Shown: positions 21,541 through 33,400 of the stretch, one piece after another | How the letters are laid out: each line of letters opens with the position of its first letter | Position numbering within the stretch: the stretch's first letter is position 1 | Source of the DNA: Simmondsia chinensis | Taxonomy: Eukaryota > Streptophyta > Magnoliopsida > Caryophyllales > Simmondsiaceae | DNA length: 64,000 bases | Direction of reading: 5' to 3' | Assembly: GCA_018398585.1 (NCBI GenBank) | Contig: JAGTTD010000001.1 | Span: 12,278,501-12,342,500 of the forward strand | Translations under genes and position numbers: made by a program | Notes under the pieces: generated by a model | Seen by the model: the letters and a program-made list of their open reading frames with translations, nothing else | What the model was told of the DNA's origin: nothing | The model's database searches: none

Positions 21541-22733
21541 TGTTTACACCTTAAATTCGAGGGGACCAGAACGACGTGATTTTGAGCAAAGTGCCACATG
21601 CTTAACACATGAGGCCCCCCCTCGAGGAGAATTAAGCATTTAGGTGCTGAAGTAATGGCGTTTCGAGCCTAGTATCCTGAGAAGATCATTACCCTAACAA
21701 GGGTGTCAACCACTCAAGGCTCGAGATGGTTAAAAAGTAAAGGGAGCATTCATTGATCCTTAATGCACAAGAAGAAGCTTGGTTTCCTAACGTGGGGAGA
21801 AAAAGCAGCGAGAATAGGAGGCAGCCATTATTTAGTTCATCTATAAATAAAGGATGATGTTGTAATACATACAGACATAGAGACAATACAAAACTTCTTC
21901 AAGTTTTCTTTACAGGGCACTTGTGCTTTTTCTTAGGAGTAGCATAACTTAGCATAGCTTAGCTTTGAGTAGATCAACTTGTTGCACTTGCTTCTTCGGT
22001 AACACAGTCATTCAGTGAACATTCTGTTTTAATATGTTTTCAAACTTCGACGAATTGAGAATTGAGGCATTAGATTAAGGCTTTGACGGCCAAGGCTGGA
22101 CCTTGATTGCATTGGTCTTAACACTATTGTCACTACTTGACAAGTCTGGTGCATGTAAGGTTCGCGCTACTGATTAGGGCTTTGACGGCTAAGGCTTGAC
22201 CTTAATTGTGCTGTTCGTAATCCAGTGACCTGAATGCGGTTTGCTCCACCTTAATCTTGTCAGACCTTAACTCATTCAAGTTATTATAAGTAAAGGGTAC
22301 CCAGCTTAAAAACCTGATTGACTCAGGCAGGTAAGTGGACTGCTGAGCTCTTGGGTTTGTCTCCACCCTAGTTCCTAACTTTTAAGTATACAAGGAAAGG
22401 TGTCTGTAGGCCCTGCTCCTTCACTGTAACTGCCATTGAATTAAGTCAATATCCTTTAATTTTATGTCAGCATATATGTTAAAAAAATTCATAAAAACAT
22501 TTACCCAAGTCTTCTTAATTGAAGCATTACCAAAATTCACGGTATAACTGAAGTCAGATGCGCCAAAGTATCACCACCTTTTCTTCGAAAACGGTGAATG
22601 TTTGAGGCTAAAGACATGTGGTTCCAATTTAGGCTCACTCTCTAGTCGCGATGAGTCCCTTTCCCATGTTTGTTTTGTTTATCATTTTACGGCAACCACG
22701 TCACACTTAATTGCAAACAAAATAAAGCAAACA
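21541..22733 (+). repeat. 5' LTR of the Tat-like element
   Basis: Starts TGTTTACACC and ends AAAGCAAACA. It matches 33855-35246 apart from point changes and one missing segment of roughly 190 bp near 21733 (present at about 34055-34240 in the 3' LTR). A TATAAATAAA stretch (21842) is a candidate promoter box. Confidence 0.9.
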
Positions 22734-22740
22734 CGCCTTT

Positions 22741-22759
22741 TGGCGACCACAGTGGGAGG
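22741..22759 (+). promoter_or_regulatory. Primer-binding site, tRNA-Arg type
   Basis: TGGCGACCACAGTGGGAGG begins with TGG and closely resembles the tRNA-Arg site of Tat/Ogre elements (TGGCGACTCYGCTGGGGA). It follows the LTR end by a 7-bp spacer. Confidence 0.8.
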
Positions 22760-23037
22760 CTTAAAACAAGACTTTATCGTGTCTATCCCATCATGGATTA
22801 CTAGAACGTAGTTTCATACCATTCCATAATGGTCAGAACCAGGAGGTCCAGTACTCTCGAGCATGAGAAGCCAGAGGGCTTAGCCTTGATTGGATCCCCG
22901 CTTGAGTATCCTCTTAAACAAAGCCCTATAAACAAAGGGATGAACCGAGTCATAGCCACGGTGGTGAGAGCAGTGGTGATGATGACGTCCTGGAGGGTGA
23001 ACGAATAGATATAGATGACTATTCTTGAAAGAGTTTC

Positions 23038-24700
23038 ATGGCTATGGTTAAACATTGTTTAGAAATCGTGGACCAAAAAGTCCAACAAACAATGAGAGAA
23101 GCCTTTGAGAGACAACGTACCGAAGCAGAGCGCAATCTAGCAGCCTAGCGTGAATGCTCTGCCGCCATGAGAGTTGTAATAAACAATGTTGGAACCTCAA
23201 TGCATGATAGGCTTCACAAAGAGACTGATAGAATCTTGTCTTCTACTGTTATCCTTTTTGCTAAGGACATGGTAAGACAGATAGTAGTTGAAGTCTAGCC
23301 TATCTTGGTTAGACAGGCTGGGGCTCATAATGGCTTTGTTCAAGTCGTTAGAGAGGATATCAAGCAACTTAGGCCTGCACCTCATCCGTCAGCACCAACT
23401 GGATATCCTGGTGAGGCTCCCTTGAGCTAATGATTACCAATGACTCAGGTTGACTATATTATCTCTGAGAGAATGGAAAACCCAGTTATGGCTAACCCAA
23501 GTGTCACACACTTGGACTCCAGCTGTAGGAATAACTTACCCCTAGGGGTTGCTAACCCTTCGAATCAAAGTTTTTCTCTGGCCTCGAGGGACCTCAAAGC
23601 CAATGTGCCAGTGTTACCTATCCCCGAGACAAGGGGAAAAACCGTTCATACCCTCCTCATGTAGTAGAAGCAACCTCAAGGCCCGCTCTAGGCCTTGAAG
23701 AAGGAATGTAAGGACAGGGACCCACTCTTGGGAACCAGCCTCTCATTCCTGGACCTCTCCATACCTATCACACTAGGAGGCAAGTTAATCACCCATTTCC
23801 ACCAGACCATAACTTGGAGACTGATCAAGCAAGGGTGAACCAACATCCTACTAGTATTGGGGTGCTCCCAAGCATGCCTTATAACCCAAATCCTACTAGG
23901 ACATACTTTGTGGCCAACCAAGTGCATGGCCATATTGATTAAGGGGGTTACCCCGAGTTTGGGGGCAACAACAGTTCCCACACCTGATTGTGATGGGTGC
24001 TGAGGGGTATCCTGCGGATCCCACTAGAGATCCTCACCCACTTATAGGGCAATGGCAGACGCATAACCATATGCCTAACCTACCCCTCTAGGGCCAATTG
24101 GCTGCCCTCATCCAGCAGAACTATAGGCCAGGCCTCAGAAGGGTCAATAGACCCTTGTACAGTCAACCTTACCCTGACTACATAGACAAGGACTACCCTT
24201 TTCCTCAAGGATACAAAATCCCCGAGTTTACCTTCTTCTTAGGAGAAGGGACTATGTCTACCCTTAAGCCCTTGGCAAGATTCAATTCCCATTGCAGGGA
24301 AGCGACTAATAATCAATATCTCAAGCTGAGGTTCTCCAACTCCTTAACTGGGATCGCATTTCAGTGGTACATTAGCCTGCCACCTAATTCCATCTACCGT
24401 TGGGATAACATGATAAGGAAATTTTAGGCTTAGTTTCCAAGAATGGAACTAGGGACTTCCATGTCCGACTTAGCTCAAATGAGACAAAAGCAAGGAGAAT
24501 GAGTAGAAGATTACATTAACCGATTCAAGAGAGCCAGGTTCAAATGTATTGTAGCCCATCCTGAAGTTGAATATGCGAAGCTAGCCTTAAATGACTTGGA
24601 TATTAAGTTTAGGAAGAAATTTGAAGGCTCTAACTTTACGACGCTTTTATAGCTGGCAGAATGTGCCACTAGATACGAGGCTTTCTTAAAAGAATAAAGC
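23038..24700 (+). pseudogene. Gag of the Tat-like element
   Basis: Gag builds the particle. The N-terminal part (23038-23430) reads KHCLEIVDQKVQQTMREAFE and is rich in charged helices. The core (24098-24650) reads YPFPQGYKIPEFTFFLGEG, LARFNSHCREATNNQYLKLR, TGIAFQWYISLPPNSI, VEDYINRFKRARFKC and LDIKFRKKFEG. This is the retrotransposon gag domain. Stops (for example just after 24424) and shifts break it. The cytosine-to-thymine bias seen in CAG-to-TAG stops fits decay of methylated DNA. It lies directly downstream of the leader as expected. Confidence 0.88.
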
Positions 24701-24715
24701 CTGAAGAAAAATAGC

Positions 24716-25130
24716 GTGTATGGAAGGGAATTGATCTTCTCGGAGGAAGGACAGATGAGCGTTGACAAAGACCCCTTCCCTAGTCCTGCTGAAGTTAACA
24801 TAATTGAGGTAGCAAAGCCTTACGGTCCTCATAACAACCATACTAATGGTAGGTCTTTGTGTAGGATGCTTACAGACAAAGATAGTTTGGTTGTAGCCAA
24901 AGCTTTGTTTGACAAGCTGCTAGAGTCAGGAACACTGAGATTCCCCAGAACTTTGGTGAGATTGCTAGAAGATTACTGCAGGTGGTATATCATTGTTGAA
25001 CATCTAACATGCGGTTGTGTTGCATTTGGTAGATTCCTAAAAAAGCAATTAGAAGAACAAATTATTCTTCTCTCCAAGGAAGAAGAGTTAGCCATGGGAA
25101 TTCTTACTTATGACCATTGGTAAATAGTCC
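24716..25130 (+). pseudogene. Gag C-terminal region with degenerate zinc knuckle
   Basis: The frame covers EVAKPYGPHNNHTNGRSLC, ALFDKLLESGTLRFPRTLVR, EDYCRWYIIVEHLTCGCVAF and RFLKKQLEEQI. It matches the Tat-type region where a CxxH...H...C knuckle precedes a 'VFR..IQ' helix. The histidine after C-R-W is lost. The frame is open over 135 residues but is not linked to the gag core upstream. Confidence 0.65.
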
Positions 25131-26154
25131 TCACTTCCAAGAAGCAGGCGTCAAGGAATCTCTTGCGTCTTGCACATAACTTCTGCGAGGGTTGTGGCCA
25201 TAGGTTGGTGTCTAAGATGAAGAAGATGAGCCTTTATTCAAAGAAAACGCCAGCTCTCTTAATAAGGACATCACTAACAGGACCACCTCGAGGTCTCACT
25301 TCAAAGACCCATATCATTAAGAGGACTGGGCATCCAAAGAGAAATCCAAAACCCCACTTACTAGAAGTGGACACTAGCCTGGGACCACAGCAGTCAGGGT
25401 ACCAGCATTTCGGGGTCAAATTCGGTAATGTCTGCAGAAGGAGCCACCTCGATCAACAAGAGGTTGGTCCCTTTAGTCTTACTCGAACCTTGAAGAAGAA
25501 GCAAATAAGGAAAAAGGTAGCTCAGCGAAAAACTTTGCTCGATACTTGCTCAACTAGGCTCTCTCAAGAGGAAGCCAGGGTCCGTAAGGGCAGGCAAACT
25601 GAGCATATGGATCTTAAAGACCAAACAACCGGATCCAAGCCTGTTGCTACTCCCGAGAAATGGCAACCACACAAGAAACTTGAGAGACAAGTCTCTCGTC
25701 TTTTGAAGAACAAAAATCTTGGCAGGACCAACTTTTTAAGAGTTCACTGGCTTGAAAATTCATTGTTGATGAAGATAAGTATTCCCCCCTTAGCATCAAC
25801 ATAGTCGAACCTCTAGGCCATGTTAACCCAACATGGTCTGATATAGAAAATGACTTCCACGAAGAAGACTTCCCCTAACATATGAAGGAGTCTCAAGCCC
25901 CAACGGTTGATCCAGAGGACCAGACTTTAGCAGAGGACATGCTAACTAATTGCAGTCCTCAAGATCATGATCAGGACGTGCCTATGGATGGAAGCCCTAA
26001 AAAAGAAATAGATCAAGGGGTCTAGATATAATTCGAGACACTCCTTGAAAAGGTTAATGTTAGAGCTTCCCTACTCCTTCCTTTGGAGTTCATGGCAACT
26101 AGCACTTAAGAGGGCCTCGAGGGGGACGTTATAGTAGCAGACGAGGATGCCCAG
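25131..26154 (+). pseudogene. Gag-protease linker
   Basis: A 213-residue open stretch (25163-25804) is rich in Lys, Arg, Ser and Thr and has no domain. It fills the position of the variable linker between gag and protease. Several stops follow before the protease. Confidence 0.45.
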
Positions 26155-26620
26155 GTGGAACTTGTGGCAGAAATAGTAGCCACCAAAAGTAACTCCAATC
26201 CTTTGTCTTGTAAAGACAATATCCTAACAACCAAATTGCCTAATGATTCGCCTAACATAATGAAGATGATGTTTGATGGGCCTAATACCGCCAATAAACA
26301 TATCAAGCCCCTATATATCAAGGCTAAATTCAATGGCATTTCAGTGAATAGGGTCTTGGTGGATAATGGCACAGCCACCAATGTCCTGCCTTCTTATATA
26401 TTAGGGGTCATTGGAAAGTCTCGAGATGACCTAATTACTTCAGATGTTGTAATTTGTGGCTTTTCCATAGCTACCATTAAGTCTGAAGGGGTCATCCCGA
26501 TTGAGTTGATTGTTGGCACCTTAAGTAAGTTAACAGCTTTCTTTGTAGCGGATACGACATCAAGCTACAATGCTTTGCTCGGGAGAGATTAGTTGCATGC
26601 CAATTATTGCATCCCATCTT
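26155..26620 (+). pseudogene. Aspartic protease of the Tat-like element
   Basis: Retroviral-type protease that would cut the polyprotein. It reads HIKPLYIKAKFNGISVNRVL, then VDNGTATNVLPSYIL, with D-N-G in place of the usual D-S/T-G. It then runs through GVIPIELIVGTLS, FFVADTTSSYNALLGRD and, past a stop, LHANYCIPS. These are all conserved in Tat/Athila proteases, and D-N-G is a known variant there. The domain is nearly complete, but a stop replaces the W of the final 'GRDW'. Confidence 0.85.
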
Positions 26621-27169
26621 CATTACATTAAGTGATAATTTTCTGGAACCATAACAAGTACGAGGTTCTTATGGCAGATAACAGGCCATTTATGGCTTGC
26701 TCCAACATGGAGAGGATGTGGAACCACTTGATGTCAAAAGGACCACTCTACAGTCTGCCCAATAACAAGACACAATGACCATCCTTGACAGCCCATTTAC
26801 TAAGGCTAAAGTTGGTCATGTTGAGGTAGAGTCTGAGGACTTCTATTTCTTGGGATGCATGAGGGCCCTTCTTAAAGAAGGAGATTTCCAAGGCACACCA
26901 GAACCATCATGTGATGGGGCCAAGACCTCCCACTAATGGCTCGAAGAGGCCATTTCTTCAATGATAGAAAAACTCGTGGCTTGTCATGTTGAGGATCAAC
27001 TTTGGGTTGAATAGCCATTCAATGGCTTCGAGGTCTAGGGACTCAAGGAAAAGAGCTAGAACTCTCTAACTTAAGAGCAACACCGGCCAAGAGGAAGGAT
27101 TTGAGGGCTGAAGTTCAAAAGCCCCTCCTCGAGGTTAACTTGGGCCCAACAGAAGAACGGAGACCTACC
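26621..27169 (+). pseudogene. Protease-RT linker, interrupted
   Basis: Broken frames read FWNHNKYEVLMADNRPF and MIEKLVACHVEDQLWVE, fitting the linker before RT. It ends at the CTACC target site where the R1 element inserted and resumes at 30017. Confidence 0.6.
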
Positions 27170-27711
27170 TGATGCAGCATAAGTGAAAATTTACGAAATA
27201 AGAAGGTTCAACAGCCTTCTCTTAATGCTTTATGAAAATAATAAAGAACGAGGAAAAAAGTAACTCAAATTCTTACAACCCAAGAAAAGAGGGAAAATAC
27301 ATAAAAGGGATAAATTCTCTAAACAATTGAATGATTCCCAAAACCCTAGCTCATCTCTTCCTTAAATAGGGAATTAATGACCTAGAAAATCAAGATAAAA
27401 CAAAAACAAATCTTACCTTATCTAAAACACTTTCTTATACTCAAAACTAAACACAATCCTAACCCTAGCTGTGTAAATACATGCCAGCTGCGGCCAAACA
27501 CCATCTCGCACCTGATAATCCACCAAGCCTTAGCCGCTAATGCTTGTAAAGTTACCGGTTCCTCATTCAAGCCACATTTCTCTTCAAGTCGTGTCCTGCC
27601 AAGTCTCACCAAGGCTCATTTGCCAAGCTATCTTGTCTTCGCCAACCTCAGGCGTCCTACCAAGAGTCCCTCACCAAGCTATTCACCAAATATGAAGGCA
27701 GGGCTACATCA
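27170..27711 (-). repeat. 3' LTR of the R1 element
   Basis: Runs TGATGCAGCAT to GGGCTACATCA on the plus strand and is very similar to 29475-30016. The two LTRs differ mainly by substitutions and small indels around 27390-27420. Confidence 0.92.
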
Positions 27712-27960
27712 TTTTCTCCTCGATTGGAGAGAATTCATCCTTGAATTCGGTAATGGATCTTGTGGGACATTTTAGCCAAACTATATCCCTACTCGCCTAT
27801 CCTCCATCTCGCCAAGCTTGCTAGGATACTAATTGTCTTTCCTTGTCTGTGTCTTCCCGCTTCACCAAATATGCCAAGATGTAGTCCATTGGCCCAATCC
27901 GCCAATACACGGGTTGCAACCCAACGTGCCATGATGCAGGCTGCATCATCCTCCCCGACT
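27712..27960 (-). repeat. Partial extra LTR and duplicated polypurine border
   Basis: The border GG(C)TRCATCA followed by TCCCC/TCTCCT and TTGGAGAGAATTC occurs at 27703-27732 and again at 27944-27972. Between them lies LTR-like sequence (CACCAAATATG, GCCAAGCT). The element thus has a truncated second LTR start placed between integrase and the true 3' LTR. Confidence 0.55.
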
Positions 27961-28290
27961 TGGAGAGAATTCGTTCTCGAATGAGCCAATGCTTTAAATT
28001 CACCAACTTGTCCTTGGCGCTATCCTCTTTAGCATTGTAAACCAACTCGGCTTCATACAGCTTCTGCTCCCATCCCTTGACGTTCTTAAAAACAGGACAT
28101 CGGAGAAAGTTACCCAATGTTCTGCTCATCGCTTCAACATGGTCTTCCATTCACTGGTGGAGAACAAAGTTGAAGGCGATAGTGATACTCATCATCTTCC
28201 ACAGTGGCTTCCAAAGATGGCACAAAAAGTGCACATCCCTGTCCATCACAATGTTGGCGGGGTTGTCATGTTTATACCCCTCAAGTACCC
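27961..28290 (-). pseudogene. Integrase C-terminal part of R1
   Basis: Integrase inserts the DNA copy. In minus-strand frames the piece reads MDRDVHFLCHLWK (second catalytic-aspartate region, S/MDRD), then VEAMSRTLGNFLRC with the glutamate-region helix, EQKLYEAELVYN, and finally RTNSLQVGEDDA, the usual C-terminus of gypsy pol. The catalytic glutamate position reads VEAMSRTL, matching 'TEVVNRTL'. The N-terminal zinc domain and first aspartate are missing. Frame breaks occur near 28150. Confidence 0.78.
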
Positions 28291-29357
28291 CCCACCCCCG
28301 GATTTCAAACTTAGTCTTGCAGTCACCTTGTCCTTTGTTGGCGTCAAGACAACTAATCCATCCTTCAGGTTTTTTCGGATGTAACTCCTAGCGAACAACT
28401 TCCAATCTTGGCACCTGATATCCTCACATTCCACAAGGGTTGCTCGATAATGTGGGCTCCTTGGTGAGGCATCCTTTGGTACTCAATCCAGCCGGTATTG
28501 AATCCCCCCTGTCGGCGGTAAGAAATTCGCCAAGCCTTCTGGACAATCCTCCTCTGATAGAGACTCCACCTCATTTGGTACTCCCTCCTCATCATAGATG
28601 GGCTCATCAAAGATAGGTGGACAAGATAGGTTGGCTTATTAAAAATAAGCTCCCCCCTTAAATTCTCTTCTCGAGCAATCTCCTCTTTCATCGACACAGC
28701 CATCTTTTTGTCCTTGCCAACTTCCTTCCCGAACAAGGTGCTAACTGGGGACTTCTGATCCTTGGTTTTCTAAGGTTGTGGAGCCTCATCCTCCTTAGGC
28801 AACAAGACTATCCTTATGCCTTCAAACATGAAGTAGGTATTTCGCCTCCCATTGTGGATAGTGCCTCTGTTGAATTGTCATGGGTGTCAAAGCAATACAT
28901 GGCACACGACCTTGGTAACGACATCACACCATGCCCCATCCCGGTACTTCGACCAAATCAAGAAATTAACCAAACAACATTTAGATAGCGTTACCTGATC
29001 TCCTCTCTCTAGCCATGATAAGTTGTAAGGTTGCAGATGCTCCTTCGTTTTCAACCCTAGTTTCTAGACTACTTCCTTGGAGATGGCGTTCTCACAACTC
29101 TTGGAGTCAATGACTCGGTGGCATACCCTCCCACCAATCATACACATCGTCTAGAAGATGTTGTCTCGAGGCCAATCAGCTCCTTCTACTTCCTTAAGCG
29201 TGAAGCTAACCCGCTGGGCCATTAATAGGTGGCCCTCCTCGGTTTTATCCTCTTCACCCCTTGCCGGTGGAACTTGAGGCTGAGCCGTTGGCGTTTGGTT
29301 GGGACTCGCACCCAATTTCTCCAAACATAGCTTGATTCGCCGAAATGTCTCTTCCAA
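28291..29357 (-). pseudogene. R1 gag/protease-to-RT linker region
   Basis: The minus strand reads VIDSKSCENAISKEVV near 29110-29060, which corresponds to the protease D-S/G-SC-N region. It is followed by KLGLKTKEHLQPY and, at about 28850-28365, a charged linker containing LFGKEVGKDKKMAVSMKEE. Upstream, 29357-29151 gives FRRIKLCLEKLG, a gag-side helix. The usual RT start that should follow is absent: the sequence jumps to integrase near 28290. Order and phrases fit a CRM/Del-like gypsy polyprotein. Confidence 0.65.
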
Positions 29358-29460
29358 GTCCTTGGATCTCCTTTTATTCTAACGTTGAAAATCTAGCTCA
29401 TATGCGTCTTCGACGGAGGTGTATTTCTATTGCCACGGGCCATCTCAGAAGTCGTTCTGA

Positions 29461-29472
29461 GCTCTGATACCA
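29461..29472 (-). promoter_or_regulatory. Initiator-Met tRNA primer-binding site of R1
   Basis: The minus strand reads TGGTATCAGAGC, a perfect match to the common plant retrotransposon primer-binding site, 2 bp inside the 5' LTR. Confidence 0.9.
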
Positions 29473-29474
29473 AC

Positions 29475-30016
29475 TGGTGCAGCACGTAGATGGAAAATTA
29501 GGGAAACAGGAAGGTTCAACAACCTTCCCTTAATTCTTAGTACGAAAATAATAAAGAACAAGGGGAAAAGTAACTCAAATTCGCACAACTCGAGAATAGA
29601 GGGAAAACACATAAAAGGGATAAATTCTCTAAACAATTGAATGATTCCCAAAATCCTAGCTCATCTCTTCCTTAAATAGAGAATTAAAGACCTAGAAAAT
29701 AAAGATAAAAATCAAGATAAAATCAAAACAAATCTTACCTTATCTAAAACACTTTTCTAAACTCAAAACAAAACACAACCCTAACACTAGTTGCATAAAT
29801 ACACGCTAGCTGCAGCTGCACGCCAACTCGCCAACCTCTTAATCCTCCAAGCCTTAGCTGCCAATGCTCATGAAGTTACCAGTTCCTCATCCCAGTCGCG
29901 TCTCGCAAAGTCTCGGCAAGGCTCATTTGCCAAGTTATCCCATATTCACCAACCTCGGGCGTCCAGCCAAGACTCCCCTGCAAAGCTATCCACCAAATAG
30001 AAGGCGGGCTGCATCA
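29475..30016 (-). repeat. 5' LTR of the R1 element
   Basis: Runs TGGTGCAGCACG to GGGCTGCATCA on the plus strand and pairs with 27170-27711. Confidence 0.92.
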
Positions 30017-30178
30017 CTACCTATCTAAGCACTCTGCTTTCTAAAAAGCAGAGGGAGTAGTGTTTAACCTTGCTTTGTGAGTTCAAGGACTGCTTTGCCT
30101 GGGACCATCACGAGATGCCTGGCCTAGACAGAAAAGTGGTTGAGCATAACCATCATGCTAAGCGATATATTTGAATAA
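30017..30178 (+). pseudogene. RT N-terminal stub of the Tat-like element
   Basis: Directly after the second CTACC copy the plus strand continues host pol: CLTLLCEFKDCFAWDHHEMP, GLDRKVVEH and a stop at about 30175. This is the segment before the RT palm in gypsy pol. Homology then ceases, so at least RT, RNase H and integrase were removed from this element, or from its lineage, and replaced by the antisense gene region. Confidence 0.85.
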
Positions 30179-30499
30179 AAATGCATATTTCATTAATGTT
30201 ATCAAAGAGTATATGGCTTATATACCAAGAAACACAAGCAAGTAACTTGTATGGACAAAAAGCTCTTTATAAAAAAAAAAATGAAAGCCAAAAGAGTTGA
30301 GTCCTAATTCTCACTAAGGATTCCTCTATAGAAGACAACTGGCTGGTTTTGTTGCTTAGCTCATGTTCCAAGGACAGAAATTCCTCTTCGAGAACTTGGC
30401 TACTTCTTTGGGCCTCCACGGTGGCTTCCTCGGGCCTTCCAACCACCGTGCCTTAAGAGGAATGTTATTGTATCAGGGAAAGTAGTTCTCCCCTAAGAT

Positions 30500-33400
30500 G
30501 ACCCAATCTCTCCTCTAATTGGTGAATTTCATCATCGAGGCACTTCCACTAAGGTCAGCTGAATGCCTTAAGTTCCGTATGGCATCTTCGCAGTGCTGCT
30601 TCTGTTGATGAAGGGTTGGGACCTCATTGTTTACCCTCACAATTACTCCCTCCAGGACTTCGAGTTCTTCGATGATGGTAGGAGCCACCTTAGGGTCCTC
30701 CTTTAAGGCTTTCACCAAAGACACAGCCTCTTGGGAGCTAGCCCTTTCAGCTAGGGACAAAATAGGGAGATGTGCAACTTCCCTTAGTCTCTAGAATCTT
30801 GGGGACACTTGATCTAGTTGCTGGAAGGCCAACCCAGCCACTTGCTTCCAACTTCTTTAAAGGAGAGGTTATTCCTCTTAGTGGTGGAGAAGGAATGGGT
30901 CTTGGAAGTGTGACCTTTAAAGGGGTGAACATCAAAAGAGAGTTATATTAAATCTTAACTTTGGAAAAACAGTAGAGGTTAGGGAACAATTATTACCTCT
31001 GAAACCTCAGCTTGAGGCAAAGGAAGGACATTTGCTGGCATCTTTTCCATTGGAGCTTCTGCTGGCTCATCAACCACAGTGACGTCTTCCTCAAGGGGAG
31101 CCTCTGGGAGACATTACTTGCATGTTAGAACTAAATATGGTTTAAAACATCAAGAGTTGGGAAGCCATGCTACAAAATTTAACTTCAAGGATCTCCTCAA
31201 AAAAGAATTAGCCTCTTCTAAAATTTAACTTCAAGGATCTCCTCGATAAAGATTTAGCCTCTTCCAAAATTTATCTTCAAGGATCTCCTCGATAAAGATT
31301 TAGCCTCTTAGGAAGAGGAATGGAGCCTGCACAAGGCCCTAGTTAAAAGAGATTGGGAAGGAAACCTCTTCAGAGGGACAGCTGATAATTGGCTCCATAG
31401 TAGAGGTAGCCATGTCACCTCCTTCTTCAGTACTTGAGCTCAGTGGTTTAGTACTCTGACTGAGCTCTAGTGCAATCTTTTGGGTGGAGTATCTAGTATC
31501 TCCACAATAACTCAAGCTAGCTCTCCCTATGGCTGAAAAAAAAAAAAAAAAAAAAAAAGGGCCAAGTTAGGAGCTGCTTTGTTAAAGATGAATGAGACAC
31601 CAGCCAAGAAAGGCCAATACATCTAGTATAGGGAGCCTGGCTCTTCTTTTTTTTCACTAGCTGTGAGATAGGAACTTCTTTTTGTTTCTCTTCCTTGAGC
31701 TACCAATCTCAAGGGCTGGTGGAAAGGTTCCTAGTGGGGACTCCTCTAGCAACATCTAGGTGAAGCTCCTGGTTCTAGCACTCCTAGGAGTCCCTTAGAC
31801 AACTGCTGCTGCAAAAGAAAGGACGAAGATTAGGCTTTGTCTAGAACCACCCAAAAATAGAACTAAAGCATACATTAGGGTGGCTCTTGACCTAACGGTG
31901 CCTTTAATGGAGTTGGCCTAATGCTAACTAGCTGGCTTCTCCTCCAGCTAGGACCTTCACACTCAAAAGAAGGAATGAAATACGACTTGGTGCCTTTGGC
32001 CTCCAGGGAGGACCAATAGGCTTGGAACCAAGCTGCAAAACGAGGTGTAGCACATGGACTATACCCACAGAAGACGGGGTACCCATAAAAGAATTTGATT
32101 TCTTGATTCAACTCAAGAACCTCTTTATGTTGAGGGAGTCGAACAGAGATCCTCTTGGCCAACCAAAGGCTTTTGGTCCTTATATTAGGAAAGGGAACAT
32201 CTTGTACCAGACCAAATTGGCTGGCAAATAACCTAGGCCTACAAGTCTCTACACCAAGATGAGTCTAGTGATAGAAGAATAGATCTTGAGGGTACAGGAT
32301 TACCTACTAGATATGTGAGTTGATGTCCATAGAGACAGCATAATGAAGGTTCAATTTTCTGAACCAACGAGGACTAAGGTTTCTCTCCGTGAAGGGAGTC
32401 CTTTGCGTCCACTTCCTACCACGAGGAGATAGTAATCTCTCAAGGCATTTGTCAAAGGACAATCCTAGGGGTAGTTGGACCTCATAACGACCATACTACT
32501 CCCCAAAACAACAAACCCCTTTGCTTGTGGGAGCATAAGGGCCTCTGGACAGAGCTCAAGGAACTAGGCTTGGGCCCAAAGTTGGACCAGCCAAAAGGGT
32601 CCACCTATTTGAACAGCATAACTCTTGACTATGATATCCCTAAGGTATCCATATACATGGGCCAAGAATAATGCTTTCAGGGCCAATGGACCACCACTAA
32701 AGACCAGGTTAACAGCCATGGTCTTAAGAAACTTAAGAATTGAGTTGGAGGAGTTTGCCAAAAAAAAACTTGTTCAGCCAAAATAAGTAAAAACATGTCC
32801 TCTTATTCTCTGGAACCATGTCTAAAGTCATAAGCCTCTATGATAAACATTTTGACAAATGACTCATAACCACCGGGTAAATTGGTGACAAAGAAAGAAG
32901 AGGCAAAGGATTCAGCCTCTAAAGAAATAAAAGAATCAAGAGTTAATTTCCACATCCTGGTGAAAGACCTCTCAAGGCTGCTATGTCCTCTAAGGTAATA
33001 CCAAGAAAATCCTCAGGGAGGACAACAGTGTTATAACAGGTGTTCTAACAGCAGGTTGGCACCGTCATGATGGGGTAATCATACCTGAGGGTAATGGTAG
33101 AAAGCTTGATGGCTTCATAGATGCAGAGGTTCTCTCATTGTTCTCCATGGGTCAACATTAGTCTATCAACCCATTTGGCGTATCTCTTTGTCAAGAACGT
33201 CCATCCTTTAAAAGGAGCCGCTTTTTTGTAGATGTGTCTTCCTCCCCAGTATTGACCTTCAAAGGCTATACAAAGCAAAGGAGATTCTTAGTGTCTGGAA
33301 ACAAGCCTAGAAGGCTAGGGACATAATGAGATGGGTCAAAGATGGTTCCTAGGGCATATGACCTGAAAGAAGACAAAGGGTCATTCTCTGGTAACCAAGA

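Larger units (their letters stand above)
27170..30016 (-). mobile_element. R1 gypsy element, complete ends, internally deleted
   Basis: Two 542-bp LTRs (27170-27711, 29475-30016) flank a minus-strand interior of only 1.76 kb. The 5-bp duplication CTACC is perfect (27165-27169 and 30017-30021). Next to the right LTR the minus strand reads GTTGGTATCAGAGC, an initiator-Met primer-binding site. Next to the left LTR it reads CGAGGAGAAAA, a polypurine tract. The LTRs carry 9-bp inverted ends (TGATGCAGC...GCTGCATCA). The interior keeps a gag/protease-side piece and the integrase C-terminal side, but RT and RNase H are gone. It therefore needed enzymes from another element to move. Confidence 0.92.
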
